In this document: one piece after another, positions 38,763-47,808 of the stretch
How positions within the stretch are numbered: position 1 is the stretch's first letter
Layout of the letters: each line of letters begins with the position of its first letter
Assembly (NCBI GenBank): GCA_017466065.1
Contig: JAFTUV010000018.1
Coordinates: 43,767 to 107,766 of the forward strand
Reading direction: 5' to 3'
Origin: Bacteroidaceae bacterium
Lineage (GTDB): Bacteria; Bacteroidota; Bacteroidia; Bacteroidales; Bacteroidaceae
DNA length: 64,000 nt
Notes under the pieces: generated by a model
What the model was told of the DNA's origin: nothing
Databases searched by the model: none
What the model saw: the letters and a program-made list of their open reading frames with translations, nothing else
Made by a program: the position numbers and the translations under genes

Positions 38763-40616
38763 TCACTGAAAATATTTTACAATTTCAGGGTCGCGCAACG
38801 TATAAATGACAGGCAAGCCATCGGGAGTACGCTGCGGCATTGTGGTAGAAAAAAGGCCGTCGACAATCATCTGCATTTCTTGGGGCGACAGCACCTGCCC
38901 CATAATAACAGCCATCTGTTTGGAAACGGAAAGAGCTATGCTGTCGTACAATTTTTCTTTTATCATCGCTGTCTGCTCCACGACCGACCGCACAATTTCG
39001 GTGAGAAAGACTGCCGGGTCGGGCCCGTCAAAGCCTGCCGGAACAGCATTTATGGCATAACTGTTGCCTCCAAGAGAGGATACATCAAAGCCCAACGAGG
39101 AGAGTTCCTCCGATATACTTTCAAGCGCAAGGCTCTCGTTAAGCGATAGTTCGACACGTTCGGGGAACAACAATCCCTGTGAAGGGCCGCGTTTGCCATA
39201 TAGTTGCTCCTTATATTGTTCGAAAAGAATTCTTGTGTGTGCCCTGCGTTGATGAACAAGCATCAGCCCATCGTTTCCCGACACCAAAATATATTGCCCC
39301 TTATATTGAGCTAATGGAACATACTCCTCGGCGAGAAAATCCGACAATGGGGCAATGTCAGGCAGCGAGGAGAGCATTTTGTCATTGTGTGTTATTTCCG
39401 AAACAATGTTGCCTCCATCGGCTGCGCCATCCTCTTCGCCATACAATTTCTCCCACCACGAATTATCGGTTTTGCGATATTCGGGAGCATTCTTCTTGAA
39501 CGGATTATATGAGGGGTCGTATGAAATTTGCGGAGCCGACAATCCGACACTGCTTCCGGTGCCAAGCTGCTCCATAACAGGAATTTCGGGAAAATCGTCG
39601 GAATTAAAGTCGAGAGCCGGCGCAACATTGAAACGCCCGAGCGATTCGCGCACCGCAGCCAGAATTATTTTCCACAAATTCGATTCATCCTCAAATTTTA
39701 TCTCGGTTTTTGTGGGATGAATGTTTACATCTATGCGGGAAGGCTCCACATTCAAACAGAGGAAGAACGGGACCTGCTCGCCCGGAGGAATAAGATTGGC
39801 ATAAGCCTCTTGCACGGCCTTTGCGAAATAGGCGTGACGCATATAACGGCCGTTTACAAAAAAATACTGCAAGGCACCCTTCTTGCGTGCACTCTCGGGA
39901 AAGCCGACAAAGCCCTTCATTTTAAGCAGTGTACTATCGACCGATACCTCAACCAATTGGGTGTTAATCTTTTTTCCGAAGATATTAACTATTCTTTGAC
40001 GGAAGGAAGAGGCCGGTAACAGCGACAATTCCACTCCGTTGTGAGATAAAGAGAACTCAACATCGCTGTTAATGAGTGCGATTCTCTCATATTCCGTAAC
40101 AATGTTATTAAGTTCTGTTTGTGTGGATTTCAGGAATTTTCGACGAGCCGGAATATTGTAGAACAGGTTTTTTACTTTGAAATTGCTGCCCACAGGCGCT
40201 GCCACAGCCTCTTGCGATTCGAGTTTTGAGCCCGACATAAGAATCTGTGTGCCAAGTTCATCATCGGCACGGCGGGTAACAAGTTCCACTTGCGACACTG
40301 CCACAATCGACGCCAACGCTTCGCCACGGAAGCCCATAGTATTCAGGGCAAAAAGGTCCTCGGCGCGTTTGATTTTAGAAGTTGCGTGACGCTCAAATGC
40401 CAAGCGGGCATCGGTCTCCGACATTCCCACTCCATTGTCTATAACCTGAATCAATGTGCGCCCGCCATCACTCACCAGCACCTGCACCTTGGTTGCACCG
40501 GCATCTATTGCATTCTCCACAAGCTCCTTAACCACCGAGGAGGGGCGTTGGACGACCTCTCCGGCAGCTATTTGATTGGCTACGGAATCGGGTAATAAAT
40601 GTATTATATCCTGCAT
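38763..40616 (-). CDS. mutL: DNA mismatch repair protein MutL
   Basis: ATPase that couples MutS mismatch recognition to strand processing. 617 aa. GHKL ATPase motifs: ELVENAIDAGAT near 30, DNGVGM near 60, GFRGEALASI near 95. The transducer domain follows to about 330, then a linker and C-terminal dimerisation domain. Around residue 453 the usual DQHxAHxR metal-binding motif of endonuclease-type MutL reads HQRRAHTR, so the Asp and first His are replaced; nicking activity is doubtful. First gene downstream of a small membrane protein gene in the conserved envelope cluster. Confidence 0.95.
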   Translation of the reverse strand: MQDIIHLLPDSVANQIAAGEVVQRPSSVVKELVENAIDAGATKVQVLVSDGGRTLIQVIDNGVGMSETDARLAFERHATSKIKRAEDLFALNTMGFRGEALASIVAVSQVELVTRRADDELGTQILMSGSKLESQEAVAAPVGSNFKVKNLFYNIPARRKFLKSTQTELNNIVTEYERIALINSDVEFSLSHNGVELSLLPASSFRQRIVNIFGKKINTQLVEVSVDSTLLKMKGFVGFPESARKKGALQYFFVNGRYMRHAYFAKAVQEAYANLIPPGEQVPFFLCLNVEPSRIDVNIHPTKTEIKFEDESNLWKIILAAVRESLGRFNVAPALDFNSDDFPEIPVMEQLGTGSSVGLSAPQISYDPSYNPFKKNAPEYRKTDNSWWEKLYGEEDGAADGGNIVSEITHNDKMLSSLPDIAPLSDFLAEEYVPLAQYKGQYILVSGNDGLMLVHQRRAHTRILFEQYKEQLYGKRGPSQGLLFPERVELSLNESLALESISEELSSLGFDVSSLGGNSYAINAVPAGFDGPDPAVFLTEIVRSVVEQTAMIKEKLYDSIALSVSKQMAVIMGQVLSPQEMQMIVDGLFSTTMPQRTPDGLPVIYTLRDPEIVKYFQ

Positions 40617-40625
40617 TGTTTCTTT

Positions 40626-40922
40626 TTAGAAAGCCCAAGAGCCGGTTAACAGATAGTGTAGAATGAATATTGCTATAAAAAGTGCCACTATAAGTGTGGG
40701 AGTCTTTAAACGGGAACCATTCTGCTTACGACGCTTCAAATGCGTGCTTGCATCCTGAAAGGTTCCTTTTATGCGTTCCTTGTAACTCAATTCCTCGGGA
40801 GGCAACATTCCAAGGTCGCGTTTGGCGTTGTCCACTATTTTGTCCAACTTCTCCCGACGTTCATCGACATATATATATTTATGCTCAAATTTTCGAGGAG
40901 CACCCATTTTGAAAAAGCCCAT
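40626..40922 (-). CDS. Small Bacteroidales membrane protein of unknown function
   Basis: 98 aa. A charged N-terminal two-thirds with many Lys/Arg/Glu (KFEHKYIYVDERREKLDKIV), then one C-terminal membrane span at about 72-92 (PTLIVALFIAIFILHYLL). Proteins of this kind sit between mutL and the OstA-like gene in related genomes; no function is known. It is 9 nt before mutL and 12 nt after the OstA-like gene, so it is in the same transcript. Could be a membrane anchor or assembly factor for its neighbours (guess). Confidence 0.75.
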   Translation of the reverse strand: MGFFKMGAPRKFEHKYIYVDERREKLDKIVDNAKRDLGMLPPEELSYKERIKGTFQDASTHLKRRKQNGSRLKTPTLIVALFIAIFILHYLLTGSWAF

Positions 40923-40934
40923 AAGCCCGCAATT

Positions 40935-42581
40935 TTATTTGTTAAACTTATCGAGGGTGGGCAACGGTATCTTTTCGCGATTAACCACTTTCAGCATCAT
41001 ATCCTTCGCCTTACCTCGCCAATTGAAAATATCCTCCTTGCTTGTGGGACGCACATAATCGAACCAAGCGAAGTTGTCGAGAAACTTTGTGCCGGCGGGT
41101 ATTTTTTTCAATGGATAGAACACACCCTTGGAGTTGTTGGGAACGACTATGCGGTCCATTTCCCCATCCTTCATATATGCCGATATTCTGCCGGCAACGG
41201 TGGTGTTCATACCCACGAGTGTGCTATCCTCGTCCATTGGGAAATAGACTACATTTGCGCCGCCAATAACATACATACGGGAGAGCTTGCCATTTTCGAA
41301 GTGAAATTTCATTTCACGGCCGTTTATCTGGTTATAGTTAACAGAGTCCATCCTCTCGGCATACAGCGTTTGATTTATTACGTGTACCCAATCGATGGAA
41401 GCTGTATCCATATACATTTTTATCTCCTCGCCAAGCAACTGAACGCCCTCGTTCCACAAGATAGGGTCTTTATACATCGTCATACAAGAGTCGCGCGAGT
41501 CGAACACCAAAGAGTCGCAAACGGCCTGCATTGCCTTGCCATAGGCTCTCACTTTGTGGAAGGCCCTTATCTGGCGGTAAACAGAATCGGTATCAACATT
41601 CTCGCTCACTGCCCATATTGTATCGGCGTGCAGGAACAATGAATCCTTCTGCGAAAAATCGACTACCACCGCCCGGTTGGTAACATATGCCGAATCGACC
41701 GCGTCGTTCATATAACAATAGTCGCCGGTGAGCATATTCCTGTTCTCCGGGTCTATATAGACAATATTACCAAAGATTTCGCTAACCCCTGCCGCAATAT
41801 CATAAAATACCGAATCGGCAGTAACGTTCTTCACTCCATTATAGAGCACCGAGCGGTTGAGCAGGGTGGCGTTGCGGGCAGTTGTGTTATAGAGCCCTTT
41901 CTCGGAGTATATGCGATTTTCGGCACCGTTATAAATATTTGTGGGGCCAAGTATTGTGGCAATCTTTGTAACGGTATTATACTGCAACGTGTCCGACTCC
42001 AATGTAAATTGGGGGTTCTGCAAATTCACACTATTATTGAACACCGCCTCCTTTGTTCCCACACGGTATTCTCCCCATTGCGATTCGAGAGTGCTCTCGC
42101 CATCGAAAAGAGCACCGCCGTTGAAATAGTAACCCTTGTTCAGATTGCGGTCAAAATCGAGGCTGTCTGTTTCGAGCACAGCCTCCTTGTCGACGAGGCG
42201 TACATTGTTGCGCACACGTGCAAGGTTGGTGTCACCGTTAAAATCGAGATAGTCGCCATAGAGAAACAAGGTATCTCCCTGCTCCATCCTCACATTGCCA
42301 AACGCCTGTACAGTATTCTTTTTTGTATAAAAATATGCACTGTCGCAATACATATACATACTATCGCGACGAAAAGAGACATCCCCGACAAGGATGAATG
42401 CATCGGGCACACGTTGCTTGTCGAACTTTGTGGAATCGGCGTGAAGCATATACACATAATCGCGTTTCTTCACGTTGGCAGTGTCGCCACTTTGAGGCTC
42501 ACAAGCCACAGGTGCGGCATTGGACACGGACACAAAGAGGAGAAGCAAAATGGGTAATATAAGAAGTCTTGTTCTCATCAT
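40935..42581 (-). CDS. OstA/LptA-like periplasmic protein
   Basis: 548 aa with an N-terminal signal peptide (LLILPILLLLFVSVSNA). The body is made of repeated beta-strand units of the OstA (LptA/LptD N-domain) jellyroll type, e.g. GDVSFRRDSMYMYCDSAYFYTKKNTVQAFGNV-style segments and repeated 'Y-x-x-D' patterns. LptA-type proteins bridge LPS from inner to outer membrane. Its place directly beside SurA-like isomerases supports a role in LPS or outer-membrane protein assembly; whether it carries LPS or is a structural paralogue is unknown. Confidence 0.82.
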   Translation of the reverse strand: MMRTRLLILPILLLLFVSVSNAAPVACEPQSGDTANVKKRDYVYMLHADSTKFDKQRVPDAFILVGDVSFRRDSMYMYCDSAYFYTKKNTVQAFGNVRMEQGDTLFLYGDYLDFNGDTNLARVRNNVRLVDKEAVLETDSLDFDRNLNKGYYFNGGALFDGESTLESQWGEYRVGTKEAVFNNSVNLQNPQFTLESDTLQYNTVTKIATILGPTNIYNGAENRIYSEKGLYNTTARNATLLNRSVLYNGVKNVTADSVFYDIAAGVSEIFGNIVYIDPENRNMLTGDYCYMNDAVDSAYVTNRAVVVDFSQKDSLFLHADTIWAVSENVDTDSVYRQIRAFHKVRAYGKAMQAVCDSLVFDSRDSCMTMYKDPILWNEGVQLLGEEIKMYMDTASIDWVHVINQTLYAERMDSVNYNQINGREMKFHFENGKLSRMYVIGGANVVYFPMDEDSTLVGMNTTVAGRISAYMKDGEMDRIVVPNNSKGVFYPLKKIPAGTKFLDNFAWFDYVRPTSKEDIFNWRGKAKDMMLKVVNREKIPLPTLDKFNK

Positions 42582-42592
42582 TCAAAGCTACT

Positions 42593-43951
42593 TTATTTCT
42601 TATCTTCGTAGAACACCCAGCCCGGGTAGTTAAAGTCTTCTTTTTTTGCATCGCCATTCAAACGGACATAAATAGTCTTCTGTTTCTCGCGAATCCACTC
42701 GTTGGTGCGCTCCTCGCCCTTCTTGTTACGATACAGCTCTTTGAGTGTTTCATAATCGTCCTTGACATTGGCTTTGTGGGCATCGACTTTGGATTTTAAT
42801 TTAATTATAGCACAAATTGTCTTTCCATTATCGAGCCTCATTGTAAAGGGCGACGACACTTCGCCCACTTTCATTCTATCGACCACACGGGCTACATCAA
42901 CCGGGAGGTCCTGCAACTGGAAGCGCGACGCACCGGTCTCCTTATTGAACATTATTCCATAGTTGTTGTTTGTCTCCTTGTCGAAAGAGCACAACACCAC
43001 AGCCTCTTCAAATGTAATGGAGTCGTTTCTTATCTCACGAGCAAGCGAATCGAGATTAAGCATCATTTGTTTTATGCTCGATGGAGAAACATTGGGCTTG
43101 CGCAATATATGACGCACATTCACGCGGTCGCCACGTTTGTCTATCAATTGTATTATGTGAAAGCCATACTCTGTCTCCACTATCTTGGACACCTTGGAGG
43201 GGTCGGTGAGGTTAAAGGCTGCCGTTGCAAATTCGGGAACAAACTGCCCACGGCCACGGAAGCCAAGCTCGCCGCCGCGACGGGCACTGCCCGGGTCTTC
43301 GGAATAGAGCAATGCGAGAGTGGAGAAACTTGTTTCGCCACTGTTTACACGCTCGGTGTAGTCACGCAGTTCCTCTTTTATGCGGTCAATCTCTTCGAGT
43401 TCCACCGCAGGCTCGGCTGTTATAATCTGCACCTCCACTTGCTCCTGAATAAAGGGTATGCTATCCTGCGGAAGCGACTCCACATAGCGACGCACAAGTG
43501 AAGGCGATACTTTTATGTCACCCACAATCTTCTGGCGCATAAGTGACATCATACTGTAATTATGCAGATTGTCGTAGAGCATTTCCCGTATTTTGCGTAT
43601 GGGCATCTTCTGGTACTCTTCCAATTTTTCTTTGGAGCCGGCACGCTGAATATACTCCTCCAATTGTGCATCTACCTGACGCATCAACTGCGATTCGCTC
43701 ACTTCCACACTATCAATGGCTGCCTGATGCAGAAAGAGTTGCTGAACAGCAAGGTCTTCACCCACAACGCTGTAAGGGTCGCCATCGAACTTTTTATTTT
43801 GCAGGTTCCAATATTTGATGGCCTCCTCAATGTCGGAGCGTAGAATAGATTTGTCACCAACAACCCACTCTACTCTGTCTATCACGTTATCTTGCGCTTG
43901 GGCAGTGCAGAATGCAAGCAAACAACAAAAAGATAATATATATTTCTTCAT
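42593..43951 (-). CDS. surA: SurA-type periplasmic peptidyl-prolyl isomerase
   Basis: Chaperone for outer-membrane proteins. 452 aa: signal peptide 1-19 (ending AQAQ), an N-terminal SurA chaperone domain (VDRVEWVVGDKSILRSDIEE, then MRQIVGDIKVSPSLVRRYVESLP), a first parvulin domain about 175-275 (FSTLALLYSEDPGSARRGGELGFRGRGQFVPEFATAAF, TEYGFHIIQLIDKRGD) and a more diverged second parvulin domain. The C-terminal helix closes the chaperone core. First of three linked isomerase-like genes. Confidence 0.9.
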   Translation of the reverse strand: MKKYILSFCCLLAFCTAQAQDNVIDRVEWVVGDKSILRSDIEEAIKYWNLQNKKFDGDPYSVVGEDLAVQQLFLHQAAIDSVEVSESQLMRQVDAQLEEYIQRAGSKEKLEEYQKMPIRKIREMLYDNLHNYSMMSLMRQKIVGDIKVSPSLVRRYVESLPQDSIPFIQEQVEVQIITAEPAVELEEIDRIKEELRDYTERVNSGETSFSTLALLYSEDPGSARRGGELGFRGRGQFVPEFATAAFNLTDPSKVSKIVETEYGFHIIQLIDKRGDRVNVRHILRKPNVSPSSIKQMMLNLDSLAREIRNDSITFEEAVVLCSFDKETNNNYGIMFNKETGASRFQLQDLPVDVARVVDRMKVGEVSSPFTMRLDNGKTICAIIKLKSKVDAHKANVKDDYETLKELYRNKKGEERTNEWIREKQKTIYVRLNGDAKKEDFNYPGWVFYEDKK

Positions 43952-43991
43952 AAGTCCTTTATATTACGCGACACCCTTCGGCCGACGATTT

Positions 43992-44855
43992 TCAATCATT
44001 GTAATACTCTATCGCGCCACGTTTAAGCGCTTCGTTATATATATTCTGTTTATTCTTCTTAATAAAATCGGCTTTAAGGGTGTTTATCACCAATTCCCTT
44101 ATTTCACCCTCGACAAGTTCTATCGGCTTGTACGCACCTTTATTAACAAAGGAATCCACCGACAGGAAATATACAAATTCCTTATCCCTGAATTCAAGAT
44201 TCCTGCTGCGCATAACACGCTGCACAAGTTCGTCAAGGGTGAGGGTTGTTTTTGAGGCTATTTGTGCCAACCGCACCCACGATTCATAGGAAGGCTCATA
44301 CACTACATCGTTTGCCAAGCTGTACTTGTCTAATTTTTCAAGATCGACAATATCGCGGCTCTTGTACCACGAGCGCAATGAATTAATTTTAGGTGCATCG
44401 GCGGGAACCTTCAAAAAGAGCCCTTTAAGAACCGGCTCTTCGAGCTCAAACATTGCAATATTCTCTTCATAGAACTTCTGCACATCATCGGCCGACACTT
44501 CGAGGCGCAGATGCTGTTCCACAAGCCCCTCCTGATAGATGTTCAATATGAGGCTGCGTTTGTAGCTCTCCACCAACTTTTCAATGTCGTCGGTCACCGG
44601 AACATTGCGCAGTGCCACATTGTAGAAGAGGGCCTCCTCTACCCAGCGGTTTATATAATTGTTCACATACTCCACACTATCGCCGCTTGGTGGATTGGCC
44701 GAGCAGAAGCGTTGTACATCCTCTTTATACAAAAATTCCTTGCCGACGCTCAACAAAGGGGTTTTCCCTTTGTGCAGAATCTCCTCTTTGCACGATGAGA
44801 GCGATGCAAAGAGGGGAAACATAGCTATTATAAAAAGAGGTTTTATCAGCTTCAT
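43992..44855 (-). CDS. SurA-N-like lipoprotein lacking a clear parvulin domain
   Basis: 287 aa. Lipobox ends SLSSC with the modified Cys at residue 22, so it is a lipoprotein. The rest resembles the chaperone part of SurA: helical, with VGKEFLYKEDVQRF, YINRWVEEALFYNVALRN, LRLEVSADDVQKFYEEN. No parvulin active-site block (GGELG...) is present. It probably acts as a membrane-tethered chaperone or co-chaperone for the flanking isomerases (inference). Gap of 40 nt to surA, 26 nt from the next isomerase gene. Confidence 0.75.
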   Translation of the reverse strand: MKLIKPLFIIAMFPLFASLSSCKEEILHKGKTPLLSVGKEFLYKEDVQRFCSANPPSGDSVEYVNNYINRWVEEALFYNVALRNVPVTDDIEKLVESYKRSLILNIYQEGLVEQHLRLEVSADDVQKFYEENIAMFELEEPVLKGLFLKVPADAPKINSLRSWYKSRDIVDLEKLDKYSLANDVVYEPSYESWVRLAQIASKTTLTLDELVQRVMRSRNLEFRDKEFVYFLSVDSFVNKGAYKPIELVEGEIRELVINTLKADFIKKNKQNIYNEALKRGAIEYYND

Positions 44856-44881
44856 TCTGCAAATTTAATAAATAACTATTA

Positions 44882-46303
44882 TCAGTCGTGATTATTAACT
44901 GTTTTTAGCACCTCTTCAAATATTTCAACATCATACTTGCGGCGCAACTTTTTAATCCACTTCTTTTCTTTGTATTTATTATAATCGTCGGTAACGGCAG
45001 CTTTAACATCGGTATAAGAAACGGGGGCATCGACCAGCAGGCCTACAACATCGACAAATGGCTGATTCTCGCGTTTTTCGCCTCCGTCACCACTGCCAAA
45101 AACCAACTTGTCCACCCATTTATTGTCGCCACGGGCAAACAGGCCCATTTCCATACGAAGCGATTTTTTATCATTGCCGGCAAGTTCTTTCGTTACTATT
45201 GCACGATACTCTTCCTTGGCTTTGCCGGCAAGAAGCATCTTTGCCGAATCGAGCAGTTCCTGTGTCTTTGCATATATCACCGCGCCACGGTAGCGAGGCT
45301 GGTCGAATTTGTATTTTTTGCGGTTCTTCTTGAAATACTTGGCAAGTGCCTTGTCGGCATCGGCATCGCTTTTCCACACTTCGCGATTGGATATTTCAAA
45401 AAAGAGCAGGCCCTCGTAATACTCACGCATCAGGTTGCCGAATTCGGGATATTTACGTTCGAGTATGCTATCTTCCTTGGCAAGAGCCTCCTCGGGAGTA
45501 ATGTTGCCTCCATAGGCCTTTGCCAATTCAACCCCTTTCTTCATACGGGCAGTTTTTCGTATATTCTGCTTTTCGAGCATATCCATAATGGATTTCTTGT
45601 AATACTCGAAGCTGCCGAACGGACGAGAGGATATTCTCTTCACTATATGATAGGCTGCCGGTGATTTAAAAGGTGCCGAATATTCCCCGTCGGCAAGGGC
45701 GTAGGCCGCCTGTTCAAACTCCTCATATACCTGCTTGCGCAATATCTCGAACGGCTGCACATACATTGCGGGCATATTTATAAATGGGGCAACCTCCTCG
45801 AATGTCTTACCGCTCTGCAACATTATATAGGCCGAATCGATTTTGGCCTTTGCCGCTGCTACTTCGGCAGGGGTTGCTTTTTGGGCCAATGGCACTGCAA
45901 GCTGCATTACTTTCAAGAAGCCATCCTTCCCAACGGTTGCCGAATCTTTGGAGTATATGCGATAGGCTTCGAGCTCTATAAAATCCTTGTCGGTAAGATA
46001 GTCCTCGGCAAGGGCGGCACGGTCTTTTTCATACTCCTGCCTGAAAGAGGAGAGAGTATCGAGTTTCTGTGCCTTGGCCTCGGCCACTTTGAGCTTGAAA
46101 TTTACAAACATAGGCAGATACTCTTCGAGAGAGTATTCTGCACTATCGTTGCCTGTATTATTCTTGTTGAATGCATACTCAAACTCGGAGCGGGTAACGT
46201 TCTCCCCTGCAATCTTCATAAGCACAGGGTCGTTCTCTTGGGCAGCAAGAGGCGAGAGGGAGAATTGCAATGCAACAAGCAAAAATATCTTACTTATTTT
46301 CAT
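44882..46303 (-). CDS. Periplasmic peptidyl-prolyl isomerase, PpiD/SurA family
   Basis: 473 aa with signal peptide (LLVALQFSLSPLAAQ). N-terminal chaperone segment with KIAGENVTRSEFEYAFNKNN and LPMFVNFKLKVAEAKAQ, a parvulin-like domain about 120-225 (LQSGKTFEEVAPF, YSAPFKSPAAYHIVKRISSRPFG), and a long helical C-terminal part ending KKLRRKYDVEIFEEVLKTV. The parvulin is degenerate, so chaperone function may dominate. It follows guaB by 6 nt and is likely expressed with the isomerase set. Confidence 0.85.
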   Translation of the reverse strand: MKISKIFLLVALQFSLSPLAAQENDPVLMKIAGENVTRSEFEYAFNKNNTGNDSAEYSLEEYLPMFVNFKLKVAEAKAQKLDTLSSFRQEYEKDRAALAEDYLTDKDFIELEAYRIYSKDSATVGKDGFLKVMQLAVPLAQKATPAEVAAAKAKIDSAYIMLQSGKTFEEVAPFINMPAMYVQPFEILRKQVYEEFEQAAYALADGEYSAPFKSPAAYHIVKRISSRPFGSFEYYKKSIMDMLEKQNIRKTARMKKGVELAKAYGGNITPEEALAKEDSILERKYPEFGNLMREYYEGLLFFEISNREVWKSDADADKALAKYFKKNRKKYKFDQPRYRGAVIYAKTQELLDSAKMLLAGKAKEEYRAIVTKELAGNDKKSLRMEMGLFARGDNKWVDKLVFGSGDGGEKRENQPFVDVVGLLVDAPVSYTDVKAAVTDDYNKYKEKKWIKKLRRKYDVEIFEEVLKTVNNHD

Positions 46304-46309
46304 ATTCTA

Positions 46310-47788
46310 TTATTCGGGACGACTGTAATTGGGAGCCTCACTTGTAATTGCTACATCGTGGGGATGACTTTCGAGCACGCCGGCATTTGTTATGCGAACA
46401 AATTTAGCATTGTGCAAGGTTGCAATATCGGGAGCACCGCAATATCCCATTCCGCTACGCAAGCCGCCGACAAGCTGATATATTACCTCCTGCAATGTTC
46501 CCTTATAGGGCACACGCGCTGCAATTCCCTCGGGCACGAGTTTCTTCTTGTCGGCTGTTTCAGCTTGGAAGTATCGGTCTTTCGAGCCACACTCCATAGC
46601 TTCGAGCGAGCCCATTCCGCGATAGGATTTAAACTTACGACCATTGAAAATAATGGTGTCACCGGGAGATTCCTCGGTACCGGCAACCAACGAGCCAATC
46701 ATAACACTGTATCCTCCGGCAGCAAGAGCCTTCACAACATCGCCCGAGTAGCGCAAGCCACCATCGGCAATCAAGGGAACATCGGTTCCTTCGAGTGCTT
46801 TTGCAACATCGTACACAGCCGACAGCTGGGGAACGCCCACGCCGGCAACCACACGGGTGGTGCAGATAGAGCCGGGGCCTATACCCACTTTAACTGCGTC
46901 GGCTCCTGCATCGACAAGCATTCTTGCAGCCTCGCCTGTTGCCACATTGCCCACCACAATATCTATTTGGGGGAACGCAGCCTTCGCCTCTTTTAGTTTA
47001 TTGACAACTCCGGCCGAATGTCCGTGGGCGGTGTCTATAACAATAGCATCTACACCCGCATCGACAAGTGCTTTTATGCGGTCCATCGCATCCACAGTGA
47101 CACCGACGCCGGCAGCCACACGCAGACGACCTTTGGCATCCTTGCAAGCCATAGGCTTATCCTTGGCCTTTGTAATATCCTTATAGGTGATAAGGCCTAT
47201 CAAACGACCGTCATTATCAACCACGGGGAGTTTCTCTATCTTATTCTCACGCAAAATCTTTGCTGCCGACTCCATATCTGTCTTCTGGTGAGTCACCACA
47301 AGATTTTCGCTTGTCATCACCTCGCTGACGGGACGGCTCATATTAGTCTCGAAACGAAGGTCGCGATTGGTAACAATACCTACCAATTTCTTATTTTCAT
47401 CGACTACGGGAATTCCGCCTATATGATATTCGGCCATAAGGTCGAGGGCATCCTTCACGGTAGCAGCCACTTTTATGGTGACAGGGTCGTAAATCATACC
47501 ATTCTCGGCACGTTTCACAATTGCAACCTGATGCGCCTGCTCGGCTATCGACATATTCTTATGTATTACGCCGATGCCGCCTTCACGGGCAATGGCAATA
47601 GCCATCTTGGCCTCGGTCACAGTGTCCATTGCTGCTGTAACGAAAGGAATATTCAAATCAATGTTGCGCGAGAACTTGGTTTTCATACTAACCTCTTTGG
47701 GCAACACTTCGGAATAGGCCGGAATGAGCAACACATCGTCGTATGTGAGGCCATCCATAGCAATTTTGTCTTTTATAAAATCGTTCAT
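46310..47788 (-). CDS. guaB: IMP dehydrogenase
   Basis: Committed step to GMP: oxidises IMP to XMP. ATG 47788 gives 492 aa; a TTG at 47812 is less likely. TIM barrel interrupted by a CBS-domain pair (about 95-205: [43 protein letters not shown]). Catalytic Cys loop [19 protein letters not shown] near 300; [23 protein letters not shown] follows. 20 nt after recQ. Confidence 0.96.
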   Translation of the reverse strand: MNDFIKDKIAMDGLTYDDVLLIPAYSEVLPKEVSMKTKFSRNIDLNIPFVTAAMDTVTEAKMAIAIAREGGIGVIHKNMSIAEQAHQVAIVKRAENGMIYDPVTIKVAATVKDALDLMAEYHIGGIPVVDENKKLVGIVTNRDLRFETNMSRPVSEVMTSENLVVTHQKTDMESAAKILRENKIEKLPVVDNDGRLIGLITYKDITKAKDKPMACKDAKGRLRVAAGVGVTVDAMDRIKALVDAGVDAIVIDTAHGHSAGVVNKLKEAKAAFPQIDIVVGNVATGEAARMLVDAGADAVKVGIGPGSICTTRVVAGVGVPQLSAVYDVAKALEGTDVPLIADGGLRYSGDVVKALAAGGYSVMIGSLVAGTEESPGDTIIFNGRKFKSYRGMGSLEAMECGSKDRYFQAETADKKKLVPEGIAARVPYKGTLQEVIYQLVGGLRSGMGYCGAPDIATLHNAKFVRITNAGVLESHPHDVAITSEAPNYSRPE

Positions 47789-47808
47789 ATATTTATATAT
47801 TATTTCTA

